Assembly (NCBI GenBank): GCA_007135995.1
Contig: SLHU01000269.1
Location: 1 to 12,182, forward strand
DNA: 12,182 bases
Direction: 5' to 3'
Source: Clostridiales bacterium
Lineage (GTDB): Bacteria; Bacillota; Clostridia; Saccharofermentanales; UBA5734
Part shown: piece after piece, positions 6,833-12,182 of the stretch
Numbering within the stretch: position 1 is the stretch's first letter
How the letters are laid out: each line of letters starts with the position of its first letter
Notes under the pieces: model-generated
What the model was told of the DNA's origin: nothing
The model's database searches: none
Seen by the model: only the letters and a program-made list of their open reading frames with translations
Position numbers and translations under genes: made by a program

Positions 6833-7252
6833 TTATACCAGCGAGATAAGTGTATCCCCAGAATTTACGGAAGCGCCTTTGGCGGCATTCACACTGGCGA
6901 TTTCACCATCACGGGGCGAAACAATTTCATTTTCCATTTTCATCGCTTCAAATACAAGCAGCGTTTGTCCTTTTACAACTGAATCGCCGACAGACACTTC
7001 CACACTCATCACTGTGCCAGCCATTGGCGCTGTGATTGCTTCGCTGCCAGCGGAGCCGGCAGGTGCAGCAGGTTTAGGCTGCGGTTTTTCTTCTTTTTTC
7101 CCGCTCTGAGGCTTTTCTTCTTTTTTCTCACTCTGAGCCGGTGCGGCAGCTTTCGGAGCTGCTGCAGGAACAGAAGACTTGCCGCCGGCATTGTTTTCTT
7201 CAACCTCTACGTCGTAAGCGACACCATTTACTTTTATAACGAACTTTTTCAT
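6833..7252 (-). CDS. Biotin carboxyl carrier protein (1.3S/MmdC-like)
   Basis: This 139-residue small carrier shuttles the carboxyl group between the two carboxyltransferases encoded on either side. The C-terminal biotinyl domain (about 70-139) has the EAMKMENE motif with K105 as the biotinylation site. The glycine-rich turns and the MAGTV start of the domain are intact. The N terminus (1-20, MKKFVIKVNGVAYDVEVEE) matches the short lead strand seen in 1.3S and MmdC carriers. A flexible Ala/Pro/Lys/Glu linker (about 25-68) contains two 9-residue copies of an S-x-KKEEKPQ type sequence. GAGGAGG lies 8 bases before ATG 7252. The gap to the upstream carboxyltransferase is 19 bases and to oadA 22 bases, typical of one operon. 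Confidence 0.95.
   Translation of the reverse strand: MKKFVIKVNGVAYDVEVEENNAGGKSSVPAAAPKAAAPAQSEKKEEKPQSGKKEEKPQPKPAAPAGSAGSEAITAPMAGTVMSVEVSVGDSVVKGQTLLVFEAMKMENEIVSPRDGEIASVNAAKGASVNSGDTLISLV
7083..7136 (-). repeat. Two 27-bp tandem repeats in the biotin-carrier linker
   Basis: Adjacent copies at 7083-7109 and 7110-7136 match at 24 of 27 bases. They encode two 9-residue copies in the Lys/Glu/Pro linker, so linker length has probably changed by slippage without disturbing the frame. Confidence 0.85.
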
Positions 7253-7271
7253 CTGAATATCCTCCTCAGTT

Positions 7272-8738
7272 TTATTCGGTAAAGCTCAGCATGTTCAGTG
7301 CGCTGATCAAACGCGGACGTGATGCTGATGGTTTGATTACTTCATCGACATGTCCCAGCTTTGCAGCGACATCAGCGCTGGCAATCTCACGGGCATAACG
7401 CTCAACAAATTCATTTCTGGCATTCGCCGGATCTTCAGACGCGGCGATTTCCTTGCGGTAGATAATATGAGCCGCTGTATCAGCATTGGTGATCGCGATT
7501 TCAGCGGTGGGCCATGCATAAACGATATCGGTGCCGCAGCTTTTGCTGCTCATTGTCAGATATGCGGTACCAGAAGCTTTGCCGACAATCAGGCCGATTC
7601 TCGGTACACTGGCATTCAACATCGCCCGCATCAGAGAAGCCCCGGCCATCAGCAGACCGCCTTTTTCCGCTTCTATGCCAATCACATAACCTTCAGCGTC
7701 TGTAAAGGTCAGGATCGGGAGACGGAAACGATCACATATCCGGATCATCTGAACTGCTTTTTCGCTCATTTTCTTGTCGAGCCGCTGTTCGCCATTCGCA
7801 ATAATACCAACCGTTGTTCCATCGAGGCGAGCCAGACCGCAGATCATGCCGCTGGCAAAATCAGGTTTAAGCTCAAGGAAACTGCCTTGATCCGTGACAC
7901 TGCCAATCACCTGGCGCATGTCATAACCATTGTCAAGATCCTCAGCGATATCGTCGAGCCCTGCATCTGTGCGATTAGGATCATCGTCACAGTCCTGGGG
8001 ATAGATAAAGCCATCGGCGCTGTCAGGCAGATAACCCAGCAGCATCTTCAGCTGCCCGATCATCTCTTCATCATTTTCCGCTGTCAAAGAAGCCATTCCG
8101 GTTTCTTTGCTGTGCACAGCGGCACCGCCGATCTCATCTGGTTCAAACGTTTTGCTTTCAACGCCTGAAACAACCATGGGGCCGTTCATGAACAGCCCTG
8201 ATTTTTCTTCAGACATCAGAACAAAGTCACTCAGCGCCGCCACATAGGCTGCACCGCCGGCACAGGGTCCGAAGACGGCCGCAATCAAGGGTATTTCACC
8301 GGAAGCGGCTTCGAGTGAAGCCAGGAGGTTGCCAAGGCCTTCAAGCCCTACCACACCTTCTTCAATACGGGCACCACCCGTTTCATATAATCCAATGAAC
8401 GGGACTTGAGCTGTACAAGCCAGTTCAACAGCTTTGCAGATTTTCTCAGCATGCATTTGGCCAATAGATCCACCGTAAACATCCGGGTCTTGTGCAGCTA
8501 CATAAACCAGGCGGTCATCGATTGTGCCATAACCGGTCACGACACCGTCGCCTGCAACAGGTTCACGTGTAAAGCCAAAGGAAAGTCCCCGGGCTTCAAC
8601 CAGCGAATCCATTTCAACAAAGCTGTCTTCATCCAGAAGCTGCCTGATTCGCTGCCGGCATGCATTGCTTTCTGGTGCGGCGGCAGCCAGAGCGGCTCGC
8701 TTCTCTACGTACGCGCTCATTTTCTCTCGAGATCCCAT
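7272..8738 (-). CDS. Divergent acyl-CoA carboxyltransferase (MmdA/12S/PccB family)
   Basis: This 488-residue crotonase-fold carboxyltransferase should use carboxybiotin and an acyl-CoA such as methylmalonyl-CoA/propionyl-CoA. Evidence includes DGVVTGYGTIDDRLVYV (64-80), GGSIGQMHAEKI (89-100), GGARIEEGV (121-129), the first oxyanion segment FGPCAGGAAY (156-165) and VYAWPTAEIAI (406-416). The family is clear, but the C-terminal half departs from classical MmdA/PccB: the usual PGFxPG loop is replaced by DAEGYVIGIEAEKGG (347-361), and the second oxyanion segment reads GKASGTAY (387-394) where RKAYGGAY is usual. Substrate is therefore uncertain; glutaconyl-, malonyl- or another CoA ester is possible. 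GAGGTGA precedes ATG 8738; a second Met at residue 7 has a weaker site. It is first in its operon, behind a good promoter. Confidence 0.88.
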   Translation of the reverse strand: MGSREKMSAYVEKRAALAAAAPESNACRQRIRQLLDEDSFVEMDSLVEARGLSFGFTREPVAGDGVVTGYGTIDDRLVYVAAQDPDVYGGSIGQMHAEKICKAVELACTAQVPFIGLYETGGARIEEGVVGLEGLGNLLASLEAASGEIPLIAAVFGPCAGGAAYVAALSDFVLMSEEKSGLFMNGPMVVSGVESKTFEPDEIGGAAVHSKETGMASLTAENDEEMIGQLKMLLGYLPDSADGFIYPQDCDDDPNRTDAGLDDIAEDLDNGYDMRQVIGSVTDQGSFLELKPDFASGMICGLARLDGTTVGIIANGEQRLDKKMSEKAVQMIRICDRFRLPILTFTDAEGYVIGIEAEKGGLLMAGASLMRAMLNASVPRIGLIVGKASGTAYLTMSSKSCGTDIVYAWPTAEIAITNADTAAHIIYRKEIAASEDPANARNEFVERYAREIASADVAAKLGHVDEVIKPSASRPRLISALNMLSFTE

Positions 8739-8758
8739 TCATTTCACCTCATCATCTG

Positions 8759-8784
8759 AAGATATCCCTTCAAAAAGATATCTT
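8759..8784 (-). promoter_or_regulatory. Leader hairpin AAGATATC-N10-GATATCTT before the carboxylase operon
   Basis: A perfect 8-base inverted repeat with a 10-base centre lies in the untranslated leader, about 20 bases before the first start codon and close to its ribosome binding site. It could be an RNA hairpin affecting translation or stability, or a dimeric repressor site downstream of the promoter. The role is inferred. Confidence 0.5.
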
Positions 8785-8849
8785 AGTTCTAGCTTATAGT
8801 TTTGCATCCGACCTGACAAAAAGACAAATCGAATATCTCGCCAGATATA

Positions 8850-8878
8850 ATTATAATTTATGATGTTCAATAGATCAA
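8850..8878 (-). promoter_or_regulatory. Sigma-A-type promoter of the carboxylase operon
   Basis: On the minus strand TTGATC (8878-8873) is separated by exactly 17 bases from a perfect TATAAT (8855-8850). It lies in AT-rich DNA between scpB and the carboxyltransferase gene, giving a leader of roughly 105 bases. It is the best promoter match I found in the window. Confidence 0.75.
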
Positions 8879-8913
8879 CCGTCGAGTCGCATAGATTTGC
8901 ATTATCTTTTCAA

Positions 8914-8971
8914 CTATCTTTAGCATGAGTCGTTGTCAGATTATCTATCTTCAGCATCAATCGTTGTCAGA
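8914..8971 (-). repeat. 31-bp tandem duplication across the scpB stop codon
   Basis: Copies at 8914-8940 and 8945-8971 match at 24 of 27 bases with a 31-base period. The upstream copy (in transcription sense) holds the last codons and stop of scpB; the second copy is untranslated. The 3' end of scpB was therefore duplicated after its stop codon formed, or the stop arose inside one copy. Confidence 0.85.
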
Positions 8972-9958
8972 AGGCTGTCCGAATAAAGCTTCTGAAACAT
9001 CAAGCACCTCAGAATCAGGCATATCATCTGCCTGGTCTGCCTGATGATCAGAACGGCGCGAACCGGTCTCGTTCCCTTTTTTTTCTGGCTGAACAGGCGA
9101 ATCTGCTTTGTCCGGCGAATGATCAGGGACAAAAGCAGATACGATCTGATCAATGCTGATCTGCCGGTCTCGTCTGCCGGCAGCCTCTTCAAGCGACGTT
9201 TCAAAGTCACGAAGGGTTCCGTACATCAGCATTTCCATCGGCGGCAGCGCTTCAACTGACCGCAGGCCAAAATCCATCAGAAACTGGTCGGTTGTCTCAA
9301 AGAGTGACGGACGCCCCGGTGCATCCAGTGTGCCCGCCTCATGGATCAGGTTTCTTTCCTGAAGACGGCTGATGATGCTGTCACTGTTCACACCGCGGAC
9401 AGTTTCAACCTGGGCGCGGGTGACCGGCTGGTTATAGGCTATGATCGCCAGGGTTTCATAGGCAGCCTGTGATAGCGGCGGCCGGTTCCTGGGCTGGAAG
9501 AGCTTTTGCAAAACTGCTTTTTGATCTGGCTTTGTGCACAGCATATAGCGCCCTTCAATTTCCCGAAGCAGCAGTCCGCGCCTGGTGTCATGCTGATATC
9601 GTTCTGACATGCCGGTCAGAACCTGGCTGATTGTCTGCCGGTCAAAACCTGTAATGGCTGCCAGTTTTTCAAGCGGCAGCGGGTCACCGGCAACGAACAG
9701 CAGCGCTTCAAGCGCAGCGGGCAGCGCTGCGGCGTCCGGGATCAGTGCAGCGTCAGAATTTGCTTCTGAAGTATCGGGGGAAAGATCTGACAAGCGTTCC
9801 TGCTCTAGCGACGGCGCTGCTTCTGACGTCTCCTGCTGCGTTTCATCTTGCGGCTGCGTCTCATCCTGAAGCGTCGTGTCTTCAGGTTTGCTTTGAGGCT
9901 GGTTGTTTTGACTCTGACTGAATGCTTTTTTATTTATTTCCTCAGAATGCTCACTCAT
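8957..9958 (-). CDS. scpB: Segregation and condensation protein B, with long acidic tails
   Basis: ScpB is a winged-helix subunit of the SMC–ScpA–ScpB condensin-like complex that compacts and separates chromosomes. The ScpB core is at about 78-243: ALEALLFVAGDPLPLEKLA, LSQAAYETLAIIAYNQPVTRAQVETVRGV, and GRPSLFETTDQFLMDFGL near its end. The protein has 333 residues, whereas typical ScpB is about 190-200. The extra length is an N-terminal ~77-residue Gln/Glu/Asp/Thr-rich tail and a C-terminal ~90-residue charged tail, both looking disordered. ATG 9958 is chosen because GAGGAG lies 7 bases upstream; the frame open to 10015 would run back into scpA. The first 8 bases overlap the end of scpA, so the two subunits are probably translationally coupled. 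Confidence 0.93.
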   Translation of the reverse strand: MSEHSEEINKKAFSQSQNNQPQSKPEDTTLQDETQPQDETQQETSEAAPSLEQERLSDLSPDTSEANSDAALIPDAAALPAALEALLFVAGDPLPLEKLAAITGFDRQTISQVLTGMSERYQHDTRRGLLLREIEGRYMLCTKPDQKAVLQKLFQPRNRPPLSQAAYETLAIIAYNQPVTRAQVETVRGVNSDSIISRLQERNLIHEAGTLDAPGRPSLFETTDQFLMDFGLRSVEALPPMEMLMYGTLRDFETSLEEAAGRRDRQISIDQIVSAFVPDHSPDKADSPVQPEKKGNETGSRRSDHQADQADDMPDSEVLDVSEALFGQPSDND

Positions 9959-10772
9959 AATCTTTCTCCTCAACCGGAATTTCGGCCAGAAACGCGTCAA
10001 GGCTGTCGTCGTCAATGGTTTTCAGCTCCATGTCCGGCTCCAGCAGAATCACATCAAAGGGGCGATCCTGAAAAGCCCTGATCCGGTTCAGCCGCAACAG
10101 TTCCAGTATGGCCAGAAAGCCGGTGACTCTTTCCGCGCGGCTGGTTTTGTCAGCAGGAAACAGTTCATTGAAAAAGACCCTGCTTTTGAGTTTCAGCGAC
10201 TTCCAGATCTGCCGCATCTTGTCTTTTAAAGAGACTTTTTCCCGCTTCAGGATATGGCTGATTCTCTGGCTCATATCACTGAAACGAAGCTGGTTTTGCC
10301 TTGATACATGATGACAGGCCTCAACAAACAGATCCCAGCTCAGCTGGTCCGGTGCCGGCTGCGACAAAAGCCCGATCCGTTTCGGCGGGTCAGGCAGGCG
10401 AAGCTGACAGTAACGATAGGTCTCATGTTTCTGTTTCAGCTCATCCGCCAGCGTTTTGCAGCGTCTGTATTCGAGAAGCTTAAGGACCAGTTCCTCTCTG
10501 GGATCCTGGCCTTCCTCCGTGTCCAGCTTGCGTTTTTGCGGCAGCAGCATCCTTGACTTGATCTGCAGCAGCGTTGAGGCCATGACAAGAAAGGAACTGG
10601 CATGGTCCATATCTAGCTGTTCCAGCCCTTCCAGATAGGCCAGGTACTGGTCTGTAATCTCAACAATCGGGATATCATAAATATCCAGTTCGTTTTTCTC
10701 AATCAGATGGCACAGCAAATCAAGCGGGCCTTCAAATTGATTGATTTTCAGTGCGGGTGCTTCGGCTGCCAT
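9951..10772 (-). CDS. scpA: Segregation and condensation protein A (kleisin)
   Basis: This 273-residue kleisin bridges SMC heads and binds ScpB in chromosome condensation. The hallmark N terminus FEGPLDLLCHLIEKNELDIY is at 13-32, followed by the family pattern IVEITDQYLAYL and SSFLVMASTLLQIKSRMLLP. The middle region is charged, and the C-terminal winged-helix part (RVTGFLAILELLRLNRIRAFQ) binds SMC. Length is slightly above the usual 240-260. AAAGGAG lies only 4 bases before ATG 10772, a short but workable spacing. The gap from trpS is 74 bases without a clear terminator, so trpS-scpA-scpB is probably one transcript. Confidence 0.95.
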   Translation of the reverse strand: MAAEAPALKINQFEGPLDLLCHLIEKNELDIYDIPIVEITDQYLAYLEGLEQLDMDHASSFLVMASTLLQIKSRMLLPQKRKLDTEEGQDPREELVLKLLEYRRCKTLADELKQKHETYRYCQLRLPDPPKRIGLLSQPAPDQLSWDLFVEACHHVSRQNQLRFSDMSQRISHILKREKVSLKDKMRQIWKSLKLKSRVFFNELFPADKTSRAERVTGFLAILELLRLNRIRAFQDRPFDVILLEPDMELKTIDDDSLDAFLAEIPVEEKDYE

Positions 10773-10846
10773 GGCGCTCCTTTATTTCATTTCATCAGAT
10801 GAGAATGGTTCAGCTAATCCATTGAGATCGGCTCAATCAATCAGGT

Positions 10847-11833
10847 TCAATAATCGATACGCATGGCTTTTTTGGCAGCCTGCAGCGTTTTTTCAGCTTT
10901 GAGACCGGCCTTTTCGCTTCCCTGCCGCAGCAGCTGACGCAAATGGTCCTTATCTTGCAGCAGATCGGTCCGTTTTTCATGAATGGGCTGATGGAAGGCC
11001 AGCAGGCGTGCCTGCAGTTTGCGTTTGCAGGCCACACAGCCTATTTCACCACGACGGCACTGGGTTTCGATCTCTTCAATCTCCAGTGTACTGAAGACTT
11101 TATGAAAAGCAAACACCGAACAGACCTCCGGATGGCCGGGGTCATCCTTGCGGATGCGGGCCGGGTCGGTCAGCATCGACATCACCTTTTTGCTGACAGC
11201 ATCAGGCGTATCCGCAAAACTGATGGTATTCCCATAGCTTTTTTTTTTTTTACTTCCGTCTGTGCCGGGCAGCACTTTCGACTCCGTCAGCAGCGGCTGA
11301 GGCTCGGAAAAGACCGGCTGATAAAGATGATTGAAACGACGGGCGATCTCTCTTGTCAATTCCAGATGCGGCAGCTGGTCTTCACCTACCGGCACAAAGT
11401 CCGCGTTATAGATCAGGATATCGGCCGCCTGCAGGCAAGGATAGCCCAGAAAGCCGTATGTCGTAATATCTTTTTCTTTCAGCTGGTTTAGCTGATCTTT
11501 ATAGGTGGGGCATCTTTCCAGCCACGACAAGGGGGTGTTCATCGCGAAAAGCAAAAACAGTTCAGCGTGTTCCATCACTTCAGACTGCAGAAAAATCGTC
11601 GCTTTTTCCGGATCAAGACCGCAGGCAATGAAATCTGCCATCAGGCTGGTCACGTATTCGCTCATCTGACTGGTATCATCATAACCCGTTGTCAGAGCAT
11701 GCCAGTCTGCGATAAAAAAATGACAGTCATACGCATCCTGCAGCGAAACCCAGTTATGCAGGGCTCCAAAATAATTACCCAGATGAATCTCTCCCGTTGG
11801 CCGGGCACCGCTCAATACAATTTTCTTGCTCAT
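10847..11833 (-). CDS. trpS: Tryptophanyl-tRNA synthetase with an altered KMSKS loop
   Basis: This 328-residue class I synthetase charges tRNA-Trp with tryptophan using ATP. Present are the HIGH-type motif as PTGEIHLGNYFG (12-23), FFIADWHALT (39-48), GYPCLQAADIL (130-140) and PVGEDQLPHLELTREIA (148-164). The C-rich segment CRRGEIGCVACK (259-270) is as in many bacterial TrpRS. The catalytic loop normally reading KMSKS is KKKKS (195-199, in DGSKKKKSYGNT), encoded in a run of 13 A. The frame stays open and the rest of the protein looks intact. ATG 11833 is preferred because GGAGG lies 5 bases upstream; ATG 11845 has a poorer site. No T-box leader (no AGGGTGG-type element) was seen upstream. Loss of Met and the first Ser of KMSKS is unusual but may be tolerated. 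Confidence 0.93.
   Translation of the reverse strand: MSKKIVLSGARPTGEIHLGNYFGALHNWVSLQDAYDCHFFIADWHALTTGYDDTSQMSEYVTSLMADFIACGLDPEKATIFLQSEVMEHAELFLLFAMNTPLSWLERCPTYKDQLNQLKEKDITTYGFLGYPCLQAADILIYNADFVPVGEDQLPHLELTREIARRFNHLYQPVFSEPQPLLTESKVLPGTDGSKKKKSYGNTISFADTPDAVSKKVMSMLTDPARIRKDDPGHPEVCSVFAFHKVFSTLEIEEIETQCRRGEIGCVACKRKLQARLLAFHQPIHEKRTDLLQDKDHLRQLLRQGSEKAGLKAEKTLQAAKKAMRIDY
11239..11251 (-). other. 13-base A homopolymer inside the TrpRS catalytic loop
   Basis: The plus strand has 13 consecutive T, so the coding strand has AGT followed by 13 A and then GC. The run encodes four lysines and the first base of Ser. Such tracts are prone to polymerase slippage in replication or transcription, and to sequencing-length errors; a length of 13 keeps the frame. 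Confidence 0.95.
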
Positions 11834-12069
11834 GAATGCCTCCATATTTCTGCTGTTCCTGATTTTGTGCCGCCTGTGTTCATGTTTCCGGGCCGCACAC
11901 AGCCTGTTTCATAACGTCCTGTCACTGCCGCTTTCATATTCTGATCAATGGCTGCCAGATGCCTGAAGGTCGTCATAATCTCAACGGCCATCATACCATA
12001 CTGCCCGGCTGGTTCAAACTGTTCTGGCAAAGCTGAAGGCCGGTTCAAATGGTACGGGTTTGATTTCAC
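11830..12069 (-). CDS. Possible small protein upstream of trpS, unrecognised
   Basis: A 79-residue frame opens at GTG 12069 and ends in TGA overlapping the trpS ATG (ATGA), an arrangement typical of coupled genes. Codon choice looks similar to the neighbours and the interior includes GMMAVEIMTTFRHLAAIDQN. Against it, the GTG has no clear ribosome binding site, there is no membrane segment, signal peptide or known motif, and the Gly/Thr-rich C-terminal part includes the trpS ribosome binding site. I recognise no family. It could be a real small gene, a remnant, or chance coding in the trpS leader. Confidence 0.3.
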   Translation of the reverse strand: MKSNPYHLNRPSALPEQFEPAGQYGMMAVEIMTTFRHLAAIDQNMKAAVTGRYETGCVRPGNMNTGGTKSGTAEIWRHS

Positions 12070-12076
12070 TAGATTG

Positions 12077-12103
12077 ATTTTGCCTGCCTGACCCGTTTGT
12101 CAA
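12077..12103 (-). promoter_or_regulatory. Weak promoter candidate for the trpS unit
   Basis: A perfect TTGACA (12103-12098) is followed after 15 bases by CAAAAT (12082-12077), a 4/6 match to the -10 box. The spacer is shorter than ideal. It lies between the upstream gene's stop and trpS, where a promoter would be expected. Confidence 0.25.
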
Positions 12104-12132
12104 TGCTTCACCAACTCTGAACGGTCACCTTC

Positions 12133-12182
12133 TCAGGAGATTCCCAACATCCGCCAGATGGCGTTGAAAAGCAGCTGGATGG
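12133..12182 (-). CDS. C-terminal end of an upstream gene, possibly a site-2 (M50) protease
   Basis: Only 15 codons and a TGA stop are visible; the start lies beyond the window. The residues, IQLLFNAIWRMLGIS, are hydrophobic, like the last membrane helix of a membrane protein. In Clostridia a site-2 protease family gene often lies directly upstream of trpS-scpA-scpB, which suggests that identity, but so short a tail cannot establish it. The stop is about 300 bases before trpS. Confidence 0.35.
   Translation of the reverse strand, partial: IQLLFNAIWRMLGIS

Noticed and set aside
7350..8168. 272-codon plus-strand frame
   Set aside because: Antisense to the carboxyltransferase gene; no recognisable domain and no upstream signals.
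12007..12049. Direct repeat of GGYYGGTTCAAA about 31 bases apart
   Set aside because: Only about 12 bases match and the rest of the period does not, so it may be chance.
11846..12132. T-box leader for trpS
   Set aside because: No AGGGTGG-type T-box sequence and no terminator hairpin before the trpS ribosome binding site.

Overview
The window is bacterial chromosome and looks like Bacillota (Firmicutes). Every convincing gene lies on the minus strand, so transcription runs from high to low coordinates. The main taxonomic clues are an IspH–ribosomal-protein-S1 fusion, a HutP-family protein, strong AGGAGG-type ribosome binding sites and the order trpS-scpA-scpB ... cmk-plsC-ispH/S1. Together they point to Clostridia or Negativicutes. 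A Negativicutes-like, propionate-forming anaerobe would fit the biotin carboxyltransferase genes, but I cannot fix the genus from sequence alone.

Layout in transcription order. (1) 12182-11834: the last 15 codons of an upstream gene, possibly a membrane protease, then a poorly supported 79-residue ORF that overlaps the trpS start by ATGA. (2) 11833-8957: trpS, scpA and scpB. This is a housekeeping block for tryptophanyl-tRNA synthesis and chromosome condensation; scpA and scpB overlap by 8 bases. (3) 8956-8739: intergenic, holding a good sigma-A-type promoter and a leader hairpin. (4) 8738-5413: a three-gene biotin enzyme operon. It encodes an acyl-CoA carboxyltransferase, a biotin carrier and an OadA/5S-type carboxyltransferase, and ends at a strong hairpin terminator. 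(5) 5412-5045: intergenic, with that terminator, a second terminator-like hairpin, a candidate promoter and an inverted repeat. (6) 5044-3745: an RpiR-type regulator overlapping a HutP-family gene by 8 bases. (7) 3744-3503: intergenic, with a 33-bp tandem array. (8) 3502-1: cmk, plsC and ispH-S1. These are tightly packed, with a 5-base gap and then a 20-base overlap; the last gene runs off the window.

How the genes fit together. The three carboxylase proteins match the three subunit types of a soluble transcarboxylase (12S, 1.3S, 5S). Such an enzyme moves a carboxyl group between an acyl-CoA and pyruvate/oxaloacetate through biotin. No membrane decarboxylase beta subunit (OadB/GcdB) or OadG is present in the window, so a sodium pump is not supported here, although such a subunit could be encoded elsewhere. 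The RpiR and HutP proteins may regulate this or another metabolic route; that is inference from position. The flanking genes are core translation, chromosome, lipid, nucleotide and isoprenoid functions.

The most unusual points are these. The TrpRS KMSKS loop reads KKKKS and is encoded in a run of 13 A. Four separate short tandem duplications (27, 31, 33 and 33 bp) occur within 12 kb, one of them an eight-unit, 11-residue array in the IspH–S1 linker. The acyl-CoA carboxyltransferase lacks the usual PGFxPG signature. I found no mobile element, CRISPR array, tRNA or rRNA, and no clearly new defence or enzymatic system; the transcarboxylase-like operon is the closest candidate for an unusual system.
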